Source of the DNA: Gibbula magus
Lineage: Eukaryota; Mollusca; Gastropoda; Trochida; Trochidae
Length of the DNA: 64,000 bases
Reading direction: 5' to 3'
Assembly: GCA_936450465.1 (NCBI GenBank)
Contig: OW388296.1
Coordinates: 37,724,023 to 37,788,022 of the forward strand
Shown piece after piece: positions 10,409-22,434 of this stretch (its first letter is position 1; each line of letters starts with the position of its first letter). Below the pieces are notes generated by a model, which searched no databases, was not told where the DNA came from, and worked only from the letters and a program-made list of their open reading frames with translations. The translations under genes and the position numbers were made by a program.

Positions 10409-12026
10409 GGCCTGCTTGATTTGCTTGGCGGCTGAGTAGCCGGCTAGCCGGTCTAAAGGATTTCCGGCGGCTCAGGCATTCGTTTCGCAGCGGCTGTACC
10501 GGCTGAGCCCGCCGGCTGACAGCCGAATCAGCCGGTCTCGTTTGAGCGGCTGAAGGCGGTTCAAGATGGCGGCACATGATCAGTATCGTGAATTGCAACA
10601 TCGTGCAAACCAAATTTACTAAATTTCCCAGAGTTGTAAACATATCTAAAGCTTTGAAAAGTTTGGTTTAAACTAATATTCATTTGTCCAGTTTGATATG
10701 GAAGAACCTGAGACAGCAATATCCAGTCATTTTTTTTAAATTAGGAAATTTTCAACCAAATTGTGTGTGGATATAGAGTGAAGTTGCAATAACAACATAA
10801 GAGTTTGATTTTCAAACACATTTTTTTTAAAGAAAGGAACTTGGGTTGATAAAACACTCACCGTCTTAATTTTTTATATTTTTAAAAAAAATTCAGTGAT
10901 TTTTTTGGTTTGGGTCATTTTAAAATTAGTCATATATTTCTTAAAAAGTCTTTTGAGTATTCAATCTCTTTATTGTGATCTTGTCTATCTATTTTGATAA
11001 TGAAAAGAACTATTTACAGCATACAATAGGAAATATTACCCTTGAAGAGTAGCGCCGTAACAACGTTTTAAATATTTTCACAACTTGTGTATGTAGCATG
11101 CATGCCAATAAATGGCTAAAAGATCAGCAAAATTCTTATCCATGATCATTGTTATTGTAATACAAGTCCTTCTAGCCCAAAAAAGTGACAATGAACCTTG
11201 AAATTATTATTTCATAACTAATTTTAGAATTCGCGCAACCTATAAAATCGAAGGACAAAAGGTGCATTACAAGGAATATTTGTTGTATGTATGAGTTGTA
11301 CTGGTACAAAACCAATGACATTTTATTCGTGAATAGAGCAAAAAATAAGTTATCCATGAACAAAATGATTTTACACAGGATTTTAAAAATATTATGTTAC
11401 ACTTATAAAATATTCGTAAAGTAACTCATAAACAGACTGTAACATTTCGTTTTTATCATATATCTTACATTTTTCTAATGTAATTGGAAGAAATAAGTCT
11501 ATGCTTTCAAATATCTTTGAATGCACTCTGGTTTAAACTCTGGTATAATTTCTATCTATATTTAATAAAATATGTGAAGTTATGACTCATTAAAAAGAAC
11601 ACAAGTCATTAAAGAGAGACACCAAATTCAATGTTATTGACAAACTGTCAGTATAGAAAAATACAACACGAAATAATACCAGAATAAAATTATAGAATTC
11701 AACTAACAAAATAAATTGTTATCAACGGAAAATGCAAATGCAATCTTATACATCTACCTTATTGACATAAAGCAAAAATTGACTAAATTATATATTGGCT
11801 TTTTGAAAACATATTACGTCGATTCAAGAACAAATAAATTTTTGAATAAAAAGTTCTCCTCGTCATCGCTGGCTTGCTTTATAATGATGTGCCAAACGAT
11901 CACGATAGTTTTGTCCTCCATCTTGACTTTCGCCCGGTGCATTCGTTTCGGTCAGCGAGCCGGCTTAGCCGGTCACGTGATCGTGCGCACCGGCTATCAG
12001 CCGGTTTGAAGCAAAACGAGCAGGCC
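10409..12026. mobile_element. Non-autonomous TIR element with CpG-rich CCGGCT-hairpin ends
   Basis: The left end GGCCTGCTTGATTTGCTT (10409-10426) matches the reverse complement of the right end (12009-12026) at 16 of 18 positions. Further in, both ends carry clusters of short palindromes of the form CCGGCTn(0-3)AGCCGG (for example CCGGCTAGCCGG near 10440). They also share CAAGATGG-GG in inverted orientation (10562 and about 11920) and the phrase CATTCGTTTCG. The interior (10650-11880) is AT-rich with no transposase. I found no clear target-site duplication, so the superfamily is unassigned. Confidence 0.65.
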
Positions 12027-12388
12027 CAGTGTCTTATCACTGTTTCTTAGTAGAACATAAACAACAATGACTGTGACAGCACTGAGTGAGCAACTTTTCT
12101 CTTTTTGCAGGATGACCTGTCATGAAAGATTCATGATTTCGGTTGTTAAATGTGATGGAGAACTTATTGTGGAAGTTCAATCGTTTCGCACATCAAGAAA
12201 AGCAGCCCAACATGATGGTGAAGTAATGAGAGAGGGAATGGGGATGAAGAGAGAAGATGCTGTTGTTCTGCTGCAAGGAATTGGATCACATACACCATCC
12301 TCACATCATGATAAACGTCAGCAGAGGAACCATGCTACCTTTGAAGGAATCATGGAGATGATCTGTCTCCATGAGATAGAAAAGAAAA

Positions 12389-13052
12389 CAAGTGTAGAAG
12401 CGAGCAGAGCTCACATACCCCCGCTTCCCGCTTAGGTCAAAGAAGTTTCAAATAAGCAAATTATAAATCTGTGGCTATTGATTAACATATCAATACAGTT
12501 TGATGAAGTGGATCACATAGCTTCAGATGTTTCTACATAACATTGGAAGATGTAAGCTATATAATTAAGGTCCAGTTGTCAAAAGGCACATCTAGGGATC
12601 ATGGTTGACATGTGTTTCAAGTTTGGTGGTGCTTTCAAATGTAGTACAGGAGATATGCTTAGGACAAACTGACTTCTACATAGTCACTGTTGAAGTCATG
12701 TTTCCATAGCAACCATCCAAAAATAGCATTTGCATATTGGTCTTACCCTCAAAAGACACATCTAGGGATCATGGTTAACCTCTGTATCAAGTTAAGTGAA
12801 GCTGATATGCATAGTATGGGAGATATGGTCCGGACAACAATACTTCTCTATAGAGTCCCTGTTTATGTCACGTTTTCATGGAAACCACAAAAAACAACTA
12901 GAGATCCTGTTTGACATGTGTATCAAGTTTGATGAAGCTAGCATGCATAGTTTTGGAGATCTGCTCCGCACAAAATGACTTCCTCAAAGAGTTGCTCATT
13001 AGTCACGTTTCCATGGAAAAAGCAAAAATTAAAATTCAGAAATACTTCTTAC
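12389..13052 (+). mobile_element. Hairpin repeat family I, left part (interrupted copy)
   Basis: It starts CAAGTGTAGAAGCGAGC, runs through CTCACATACCCCCGCTTC and then has tandem-like internal modules (AAAAGGCACATCTAGGGATCATGG ... GGAGATATG ... TTTCCATGG) of about 110-170 bp. At 13053 a long element interrupts it inside the phrase TTCAGAAATACTTCTTAC. The rest continues at 24717. Full copies lie at 29871-30744 (minus) and 43415-44202 (plus). Confidence 0.75.
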
Positions 13053-13063
13053 CACTGGGAAAA

Positions 13064-13400
13064 CAAATGATATTTAATCATTTACTCCTATTTAATCCCG
13101 GAGTAAATATCATCTTTAGTCATATTTAATCCCGGAGTAAATATCATATTTAGTCATATTTAATCCGGAGTAAATATTTGTAAATATTTGTAAAATTTTG
13201 TAAAGTTTTGTAAATATGTTATTTAATTCAGATTAAATGTTTGTAAAAATGTTATTTAATTCAGATTAAATGTTTGTAAATATCATCTTTAATTAAGATA
13301 AAATATTTGTAAATATCATCTTTAATAAAGATTAAATGTTTGTTAATATCATGTTTATATGAGATTCAATATTTGCAAATATAATTTTAAATGATATTAA
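13064..13400. repeat. Left subterminal repeat array of the giant element
   Basis: Three copies of TATTTAATCCCGGAGTAAAT-type near-palindromes (about 13088-13175) are followed by degenerate units of about 46 bp containing TTTGTAAATATCATCTTTAA and ATTAAATG. Such arrays at element ends are usual transposase-binding regions in CACTA elements. Confidence 0.7.
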
Positions 13401-13779
13401 ATATATTGTCTTTAAACGGAATGTAGCACGCCGTTCTTACGGAAATAAAGAGCTCTATAACAGGAAGGAAGTGTAAGCAGTGGCTTAATATTACTGTCCA
13501 TCAATGAAAAGAGTTGTTAAATAAATAAACTTGATTCGTTTAAGCAATGAAACACTCCCTAAATTGAATTATGTCAAGGTGTAAAAAAAGTAAATATGTA
13601 TCATGTCTTTGGAGGGAATTTACAAGTTGAATACATAAAAATCAATATTTTTCAAAGTTTTTATATATCGGAGTAAATGATCACTACCGGACAAAAGACT
13701 CCAATTTACTTTAAATGCGATATTTCCTGTCATAAGTATATGAAACATTCATTGAGTTACTTATTAATTCAAGAAAATA

Positions 13780-13862
13780 AAAGTTGTATCCATAATCACG
13801 GATAGACGGACAAGACACGACTATATATCCCACAGTATTGCATGCCAGTGGGATAAAATAAT
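13780..13862 (+). repeat. Terminal hairpin of repeat family III (fragment)
   Basis: GGATAGACGGACAAGACACG leads to TATCCCACAGTATTGCATGC and then CAGTGGGATAAAAT. The last two form a hairpin with TATCCCAC/GTGGGATA arms. The reverse complement aligns with the left end of the complete element at 42098-42415. Confidence 0.6.
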
Positions 13863-16010
13863 ATTTTTACTTGCCAAAACATGAAGCCCGCAAATATGAT
13901 AACATTTTATGAAATAGACAATTTCAGTAGCAAGCAATTGCATTTTGGAACAAATTAATATTTTCCCTGGTTATAATGTCAATCATCAGAAGACCGTCTA
14001 CGCCATCTATATGATATAATACTATTTACATGTTGATTTAGCTGTTTACACTGTGAATGTCCCGTTTTTCAAGGTTAATCAAACACTTTGAAAAGGAGGC
14101 TCTCTTAAAATTCCATTTCTTACAGTCCCTTTTCAATATTTGATAAAATGGTGATATTTTCAGAATACATACTTTTTTCAGAGTCTGAGTGTAAGACTAT
14201 CATGTACTCAACCGCAAAAGAAATGTCACCAGCCCCTAAATATTGCAGTCTGAGAAAGTAGATTTTGAATGTTTATGATGGACACATATTTATTGAAGAA
14301 GTAGTAACAAATTCATACGTTAGAGAATGATACTTTTACTTTTAATGTAAGTTCAAATACAGTTGCAGTGTTGAAATCGATTTTTCAAAATGTTTTTGTG
14401 CCAGAGTATTTGGCATTTAAAATGTAGAAACTACATAAAATGCAATAAAATAAATTCGCCAACACGAATAACCTTCTTGAACTTAAATTTGTTGACCCGT
14501 CTTTACTGTAGGATGTCATAAAAATGCCAAAAAAGCCTCTTTTGACTCTCCTATCTCATCTAGTTAAGGATATTCGTAAACGTGGAGTTTGAGAATTGCC
14601 AATTGTTAAAAGTGTGTTTCTCAGAAATATGCATAGATAATGTTTTAAAAGTTCAGGTTTAGTTAAGTTTTCCTTCTGAAGACATGATGTATCTCTGTTT
14701 CAGTCGTGAGTATCACTCGTGGAATGAATTATCTTGTATATTGTATGGTGACGTTTCTTTTGCGGTTGTGTACAGAATACACCAGCTAAATTTTACTGTT
14801 GAGTGTATAGACAATTAAATCCCGACGAACATCCTGTTTAGTGACTGCGTAAGCTATGTAAGGGAAAGCATGGGAGTAAGTGACACCTGAACACACAGTT
14901 GTGCAGATGTTTATCTATAACATAGTCTTCATTTTTTCCAAACATATACATGCAAAGAACGAAAGTGTTTCCTTCAGTTCAACCTGGTTACAATACAATA
15001 GCAGGTGACATTATATTAAGGGTATACTATTTAACATTACAAGGATCAAACATATCAGTAAAGAAACAATATTCTTGATTGCTACCTTGCTAAACCAGAT
15101 TTGCTGTTATGAAGTGGACCATAAATGCGTGACTTACAGTAAAAACTGGAACTACTGACCTGCCTAATTATGATCAATCAAGCCTCCTAAAAAGCAATCA
15201 GTGTTGAGCCTGCTGTGAATTATGCAAAATGACAGACAGGAATATAATGTATGCCGATGCAATCGCTAGTTAAAAATTTAATTTATGTTACCTTCCTTTC
15301 ATGTTGAGACATTTACGTTAAGAATATATTCTTTTCAGAAATAGTTAAAACATCCAAATGAATATATAAGAAGAACTGTGCTCTAAACTGCTGTTTCATT
15401 AAAAGAACAATCATTTTTTCAAACAAAAATTACACATGTTACACAGAATGGAATTAAATGACATACAAATGTATATGTCTAAAAATAATCCAGCGACACT
15501 TCATCGCTGATTACTAACTCATATTATTACAACACACAACATAATTTGAAACAGTTTTCGTTAATCAAGGAAAACTTTAGTGTACGATTTTGTACCGCAT
15601 CTATACGTGAAAAGCGTCAAAGCGGGAAAGCAATTGAGTGAGCTGCAGGTGTTGTCATATGTGAGTAGTTTAAATACGTGTACTGCAAAAAGTCTATAAA
15701 CGATTAACAATCAGTAACTTTTAATTCAGTATCACCACAATGCAATACTAGAGTGGCCTGATGCAACATGAACGCCCAGGGTTTGATGCACAAACTTCCC
15801 TCCAAATAAGCAGTTTAAATGTAAGTGTAATTTACGATTAGATTGCATCTTATCATCTTGATCTGCATTTCATATGAGATTTTCTTTGATTAACTTGTAA
15901 AGTATGACAATTCAGGTCTGAATGATCTAGTGACAATAAATATACATGTCAAATATTGAAGGCCTATCACTAAAAACCCGATGACCATAGTTACGTTTTT
16001 CAGAAAATAC
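13863..16010. other. No gene recognised (interior of the giant element)
   Basis: The stretch is AT-rich with only short open stretches and no transposase, reverse transcriptase or splice-bounded exon that I can support. Confidence 0.4.
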
Positions 16011-16013
16011 ATC

Positions 16014-16440
16014 CTACACCAAGGTCACAAGGTCACAAGGTCAAATGTTATGACCTCAGTGTGTGTCATCAGAAACAACATTTTCATAGGCATATCCTGA
16101 CAAATTAAAACACATTTATCAAGTTTCAAAGACATATCATTGATAAATCAAACGTCTTAGCCAAGCTATAAGTTCAGTTTTAACCCACGGTCTGAAATGA
16201 GAAAGTCAAATGCTCTTATCACGGGTCAATACTGTAAATACACAGGTCCGATTGGTCCCAAAAAGCACATGCGTAACACCTATGTATATCCAAAGCATGT
16301 GTAAATTTAAGTTTCAGAAAGATTGATCAAAAACTGTGGGAGGAGTTGATTTCAGAACACAGGTACATTTTTCAAGACGGGCGGACAGACGGATTCGCGC
16401 CAGGACATAGACCCCTTTGGGTTTCACCCGGGGCTTATGA
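16014..16440 (+). repeat. Hairpin repeat family V, with triple AGGTCA motif
   Basis: It opens with three AGGTCA hexamers spaced by two bases (16022-16027, 16030-16035, 16038-16043). It contains GGGCGGACAGACGGA at about 16378-16392 and ends in a hairpin (ATAGACCCC...GGGGCTTAT at about 16407-16438, with inner GGGT/ACCC). The order module, GGACAGACGG run, terminal hairpin matches families I-IV. Confidence 0.5.
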
Positions 16441-16741
16441 ACTGTACTTGTGTAACAATGTACAGGTTGAACATGAGAGTTTGTGTATATGTGTCCATGT
16501 TTGTTAACAATTATTTGTGTGTGAAGAAATAATTCATTGTAAAATCCATAATTTATGTATGTTGTTAAGGTGATTAGAAAGTGTGAGGTGTGTGGGTGCA
16601 CGGGCAGATGGTGGATGAATTTAAGAGTGGTTATCATATTTTATTTTCATTTGTATATTTCATACATATAAATTTATATTTATCTTGTATAGCCTTCTGT
16701 TTTGGTGGCTCATATTTTGTTGAATCAAATGTATGTACCTC

Positions 16742-16782
16742 TCTGTCAGTCTGTCTGTCTGTCTGTCTGTCTGTCTCTGTGT
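16742..16782 (+). repeat. (TCTG)n microsatellite
   Basis: About eight TCTG/CTGT tetramers. In this window the same unit ends several LINE 3' regions, so it may mark an old LINE tail. Confidence 0.75.
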
Positions 16783-16789
16783 GTCATTT

Positions 16790-18424
16790 CCGCATTTCTT
16801 CTTGATTAACTAAATTAGGGCTCATTAACAAGATACCAAACAGGTGTAAGTCATTAACTGTCGAATTTGCTCCGGCTCGTTAACAAGGGTGAGAATGACC
16901 GACGGTTAAGAAGGCATAAGCCGAATACACAAAAACATTAGAGAATACACACTTGAGTATTCAGAACCTCTTTAGGTTATAAACGTTGCAAGATTGACGA
17001 TTGCCTAAACTAAAGGAGTATTTTTGGTGTAATGCATTACGTGAAATAAGGAGCAGATGGTATTTGTTTTTACTGATTTAACAACTTTGCAATAATGAAA
17101 GGTACCCGTTGATTTGATTTACCCGCGAGTAATAAACAACGTATACAAGTTTGAGAGCGAGGTATTGCATTTGCAGTTGGTTTCGTATTCCGACATCGAT
17201 GACATTTATTGAATTGCTTGTTTTCAAAGGATACATATTGGCTATCAGCTCGTGTAACATACATCTTAGTTTCACAGAATTGCAATATTTACTGGCATAT
17301 AGCACAGGTATTATTTACAGTATTGGTTAACAAGAGGTTACAGCTATGAATTGTGGGCTTTCGGGTGTACTTATAAGATAAATTCTTTTTTCTAAAATTA
17401 CTATAGGCGTTACATACAATGAGAAAAGGATATTCATATACAGTGTTACAATTTCTTCAATCCCTTTGACTCATAGGAAACTAATAGTATATTTCTCGTT
17501 AGCGCATTATTTTCACAATAACAACAGTACACGCACCAACAGGAGTTGTTCAACTATACACCCCACCCCCCCCCCCCCCCCCCCCCCTCCCCCCAAATCA
17601 ATTAAGGAGACTGCCAAACCGGGGACAACCGTTCCAGCTCGTTAACGAGGTGTGCAATTTGACTGATAAAGATTGAAATACCAAAGGGGTAAAAAAAAAA
17701 TCAAATACACAGAGGTTCAGAATACACCTGTGTATTGAAGGTCGCCATAGTCATTCATGTTGCTTTTATTGCCTGACAAACACATCTTGCTTCAACAATA
17801 TATTCGGCGTATGGTATAGAACAAAAACAGATTCACTCACCATGAGCAAAGAGTAACAATACAGATGTGAAATTGCATCTTGATGTTTATTATAGTGATT
17901 TTTCTGTGTACCATTATAGACTGGAATAGAGTATATTTCATAAAATCTGATGTGCCAAAATACCATATGTGATGATTTGAGTTCACATAATCTAACTCGA
18001 CTTGAATATATATCCCAAAAGGCCACATATTTCACAATTACTTAAAGTTGAGTTACGTTTTCACATATGTACATGAAGCCGCATTTGTGCACCCATTTTA
18101 CGTATCTATAGGACCCACTAGTAAACCAACTGTGTCTTCTTTAGAAAAGTTTCCAAAATTACATTGATTTGCGCGCACGCCTGTCTTGGTGCATTGAAGT
18201 TATTCTCACTATACTGAACGGGGGAAAATAGTTATTTTCAGTAGCTGTCAGTTGTGCTCGATATATATCATCGATGATAACATTTGACATATGGGAACAA
18301 CAAACTCAATGTAGAGAATCTAGGGAGGTTTAGACATAATAACACATTAATACAACAGCATTTATTCCAGAGTTGTTGATATATCGACATGAAAATATAC
18401 CTGACAGAAATCATGGGTACACAG
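16790..18424. other. No gene recognised; poly-C tract inside
   Basis: AT-rich DNA with a C-rich homopolymer at 17561-17594 (interrupted by one A and one T). Short minus-strand open stretches near 17070-17305 and 17766-18035 show no recognisable motif. Confidence 0.4.
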
Positions 18425-19139
18425 AGGAACAGCAGATGGCCTTTACCACTGCGCTACCCCGCCCGTTATTTTAAAAAAACATAAGTCATTTGTTCAAATC
18501 ATAAACATTTATAACAAAAAATGTTTTACCTTTAGATTTACTTTTTTACAATATCTGTTTTACTGCCAGAAAATGATTTTATATTTAACATTTTATTAGG
18601 ATATCTGTGTCTCTTATGTATGTACATTTATACTCAAATATATAGCATTAACTTTCCATGTTTGTATATCATCCAGTCTCTCATAACTCTGAAATGTGGT
18701 TGTATATCTATATGTATTTGTTATGTGAGGTGAGACCTCAACCGTCTGTCTGTGTATCTGAACAGAATATCTTAATTAAAGAGTTGTGATCATCACGGCC
18801 GTGCACAGCGTGTATTGAGTTGTGTAATGCCAGTGAATCTCCTTTGGCTGCCGCTTATTAGGGGTAATAAATTAGTTTCGGTTTAGCTTTGCATTGTCAG
18901 ACAAAGGCGTTATTTGTGTAACGGCATGTATATTCCATTACATTCAAGAACTGAATTTTGATGACATTTTACTTAGGAGAAATAATTGTGTTTTGTCATC
19001 ATTGAACCATGTTTTAATTATACCCTCCCGCCATCTAGATAATTCCGAATATTCTGTTTGTATCTCACCATAGCATGTGTATTATGCAGCAAATATTTTA
19101 AAAAGGGGGACGTGAAGTGATTTGGAGTTTAACGCCCCT

Positions 19140-19345
19140 CTCAAGAGTATTTCACGGCTGCTAGTATTATGGAAGGGAGAAAGCCCGCGAACCATGGTAC
19201 AAGCTGAAATTCAGTGTAGCATTGCACCCAAACCTCACTGCGTATAGAACAGTTCTCTACTGCAGACAAAGCTGCTGTGATCTTGGCGGGGTAAGAACTC
19301 CGGATCCGAAGCCGAAGGCGTTTGCACCCGCTACCCGCCCCTTAT
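19140..19345 (-). mobile_element. tRNA-derived SINE, family S1, minus strand
   Basis: Read on the minus strand it has a degenerate tRNA-like head (GGGTAGCGGGTGCAAACGCC, box A-like) followed by the body AGAGAACTGTTC...GAGGTTTGGGTGCAATGC. The same body follows the clear tRNA heads at 31406 and 45946. Confidence 0.6.
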
Positions 19346-19929
19346 TTTTAAAATACAAATTACATGTTGATTTGAACTTGAAATTATGTCATTTGTTCGA
19401 ATCATTAACATTTATAACAAGAAAGGTTTTACCTTTAGTTTTACTTTTTTACAATATCTGTTTTACTGCCAGAAACTGAGTTTATATTTTGCATTTTATT
19501 TGGATAGATGTATCTCTTATGTAAGTACATTTATACTCAAATAGATAGCATTAACTTTCCATGTTTATATTTTATCCAATCTCTCATAACCCAAAAAGAT
19601 GGTTGTATATCTATATATATTTGTTATGTGAGGTGAAACCTATGTCTGTGTGTCTGAACAGAATATCTTAATTAAAGAGTTGTGATCATCACGGCCCGTG
19701 CACAGCGTGTATTGAGTTGTGTAATGCCAGTGAATCTCATTTGGCTGTCGCTAATTAGGGGTAATAAATTAATTTCGGTTTAGCTTTGCATTGTCAGACA
19801 AAGGCGTTATTTGTTCAACGGCATGTATATTCCATTACAGTCAAGAACTGAATTTTGTGATGACATTTTACGTAGGAGAGATAATTGTGTTTTGTCACCA
19901 TGTTTTAATTGTACCCTCCCGCCATTTTG

Positions 19930-20217
19930 TATATATACATACATGTAGTTTCGGGGAGTATACGATTTTGTGCTTCTTGAAAAAGTTCTTCTTATAAAAT
20001 CAAATTTACTCCAAAGACCTTTTTTCACGGTTTTTGGAGAGGAATCTAAAGAGGTGTTATTAAAGTCAATGTTTGTTGTTTCTGTTGGTGACACAGTGGT
20101 TTGGTCGGTTGCACTTGTGTTGGTTTGGTCTAAGTCCTCAGTTGATAATAGCACTGGGGACTGATTCATCCCCTTCTATATATTTTTATCATTCTTATAT
20201 CTATTTACTTACTTATT
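19930..20217 (-). repeat. Recent deleted copy of the 22.5-23.2 kb composite element
   Basis: 19938-20178 is nearly identical to 22533-22773, then jumps to a sequence matching 23134-23168 (TTTTTATCATTCTTATATCT). The intervening TA microsatellite and LINE C-terminus of the other locus are missing. On the minus strand it encodes the same Ser/Thr-rich peptide start (MNQSPVLLSTEDLDQTNTSA) as 22764-22435, with few changes. Confidence 0.65.
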
Positions 20218-20545
20218 TATATTTATATATATTTGTTATGTGAGGTGAAACCTATGTCTGTGTGTCTGAACAGAATATCTTAATTAAAGAGTTATGATCA
20301 TCACGGCCCGTGCACAGCGTGTATTGAGTTGTGTAATGCCAGTGAATCTCATTTGGCTGTCGCTAATTAGGGGTAATAAATTAATTTCGGTTTAGCTTTG
20401 CATTGTCAGACAAAGGCGTTATTTGTTCAACGGCATGTATATTCCATTACAGTCAAGAACTGAATTTTGTGATGACATTTTACGTAGGAGAGATAATTGT
20501 GTTTTGTCACCATGTTTTAATTGTACCCTCCCGCCATTTTGTATA

Positions 20546-21780
20546 TATAACGACACCAGACTGGGAGGCGCCAATTTGATTACCTAGGGGTATCAAGATT
20601 TAATCTACAATTATGACGAACAATACCTATGTCTACGCAACATGTGATTGTGAAAATTTGCCTTTATCGCGTTTTGTTCTTTTTAGTTGAATGAATTCAA
20701 ATCACATGTATTCAATGGTAAGTGCATTGTAAATATATAATGCCAATATTATTACTTCAAACATAATTGATATATTATAACAAACAGAGCATCCTGGAAA
20801 ATATTATTTGTAAATCTAATTCATTAAGAACCTTATATGTTGTTAAATAATGGTCTCTCATAATTAGATGTGCATAAGATTCTAGACGTTTAAAATGCAT
20901 TATTCTAGTCCAATCTGATAGGATTTAAAAACACACTTTACATTATTTCCGGTTTGTAGCATTAAGAAGTACCCTTAGTTGGCTTGAATATTAGGTTTAT
21001 TTAATGGATAATGACACTAGTTATGATGATACTGAATATTTCTATAAACTCAAGGCTACTTGGCTTGGCTGCTAACAGAGCATAATAAGGTTAACAAGAG
21101 TTACATATATTGACAATAAGTGTACAACTTAACACGTGGTGACAGCATATGGATAGTTTGATCTAGGTAGCGATATTTTCTGTTTGAAATAAAGTATTGA
21201 TATTAAATATTGAAGGCTATACGATGAACGTTTTTTAAATAAATTGTTAAAGTGTGGTGATGGTATAAACCAAAATATGAGAAAGATATTTGTCAAGATC
21301 ATATATTTCCCTTTATCATTATTTTAAGCTGAATCAATATAACCCATCATTTTTAACGAGGAATAGTTAAACTACACCGGTATGTAGGTAAATGAGTTCA
21401 CAATACATTAAGGTAATATTGATGTCACTGGATTTTAGATGCTATACAAATGCATTAGAATGTCTAGCTTCCAAAGACAAGAAAACGGTACGCACCAGTA
21501 AACCTGTTTTATACAATCTTGAGAGCAAAACGATTTTGCCTATCATCTTGGGAGTATTTTTTATTCCAAAATCGTATAACAAATCAGTTCTCTTTAACAC
21601 TTAATAGTGTAGATATCGCATTCGGTGTGACACTTTACCATGCTAGTTCATTGAGTAGTGAAACGTCCTGAGTTAAAGTCCAGTGATGAAAGTGCTGTGA
21701 TGGGAGGTTACCGGCTGTCATGTATAGCGTTATAGAATTTCATTGAAGTGCGATAAGTAATCAATCGTCATGAGTTTCAT
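20546..21780. other. No gene recognised
   Basis: AT-rich DNA. A 70-codon open stretch at 21392-21604 (plus) has no recognisable motif and no supporting signal. Confidence 0.4.
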
Positions 21781-22200
21781 AACTACCTGTCGCAAATGGA
21801 ATAGTATACTCAAATAGTACACTTATATCAACATCTTATTACATTCAATGCAACAGGTACTAAATATGTATTTTAAAATATTTGTTAAAACTTTGTATAT
21901 GAACTATATGGTATGTGAATAAACTTCTCTCAAATAAATTGCCACACAATCATGGAATATATATTGAATATCTGTCGCAAGTCGTGTCATACTCAAAAGG
22001 ACATTAACTCAGCATGTCACACATCCTTACATCCTATGCATCATGTAAAGAATGTATGCTAAGATCACATCTTTGTTTATGAACTATATGGTATGTGAGT
22101 AAACCTAGTATCTTGTGAATATATGTCGCACATGATGTAATACTCATATAGCACAATTAAATCAACTCCTTATATTAATACTTCCACTTACATGCTATGC
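21781..22200. repeat. Degenerate tandem repeat, about 155-182 bp unit
   Basis: TGTCGCA...ATACTCA.ATAG.ACA recurs near 21790, 21972 and 22127, and ATGAACTATATGGTATGTGA near 21900 and 22080. Confidence 0.55.
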
Positions 22201-22201
22201 C

Positions 22202-22227
<26 letters not shown>
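22201..22227. repeat. (TA)n microsatellite
   Basis: An uninterrupted TA run that directly follows the 3' end of the minus-strand element described below. Confidence 0.85.
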
Positions 22228-22238
<11 letters not shown>

Positions 22239-22277
22239 CTTCAGACGACACTTGCTGTAGATATCATTTTAATGATG

Positions 22278-22323
22278 ACTGGATGCGTCGCATTTCGACT
22301 TGCTTACAAGTCTTTTCAACAGT
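22278..22323 (-). ncRNA. Hammerhead-ribozyme-shaped motif with altered core
   Basis: On the minus strand the order is stem I 5' strand ACUG (22320-22323), core UUGAAAA (22313-22319), stem II GACUUG-UAAG-CAAGUC (22297-22312), GAAA (22293-22296), stem III AUGC-GAC-GCAU (closed by A15.1:U16.1), C17 (22282), stem I 3' strand CAGU (22278-22281). All stems pair perfectly and G10.1:C11.1 is present. The consensus CUGANGA reads UUGAAAA, so only C3 and G8 differ, as a potential U3-A8 pair. Type I hammerheads with short stem III are known in Penelope-like elements and retrozymes. Catalysis with this core is doubtful, so it is either a fossil or a variant. Confidence 0.5.
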
Positions 22324-22434
22324 GTGGAGCATTTTCAACATGGCGAATATATAGGTAGCTTAAACAATGTACAATAGACGTTGATTGATTGGTAAGTGAC
22401 AAGTGGTTAGCTTGATTAGCACACAATAAACTAT

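Larger units (their letters stand above)
18425..20545. repeat. Tandem triplication of a SINE + LINE-3'-end unit
   Basis: Unit 1 is about 18425-19140, unit 2 about 19141-19925 and a partial unit 3 is 20218-20545. They share TTTACTGCCAGAAA, CATTAACTTTCCATGTTT, CTCTCATAAC, GTGAGGTGA(A/G)ACCT, ATCATCACGGCC.GTGCACAGC and the ending ACCCTCCCGCCAT. Period between units 1 and 2 is about 880 bp. Unit 2 begins with a nearly full minus-strand SINE; unit 1 keeps only its tRNA-like head (18427-18470). The LINE-like 3' end with GTCTGTCTG resembles LINE copy 1. Confidence 0.7.

Noticed and set aside
11716..12009. 97-codon frame at the right end of the same TIR element
   Set aside because: Lies across AT-rich interior and the hairpin end; composition changes abruptly and nothing is recognisable.
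10409..12026. hAT assignment of the CpG-ended TIR element
   Set aside because: No 8-bp target duplication could be found at either side.
16314..16637. 107-codon minus-strand frame
   Set aside because: It runs through the end of repeat family V and a low-complexity His/Thr-rich area; no motif or splice support.
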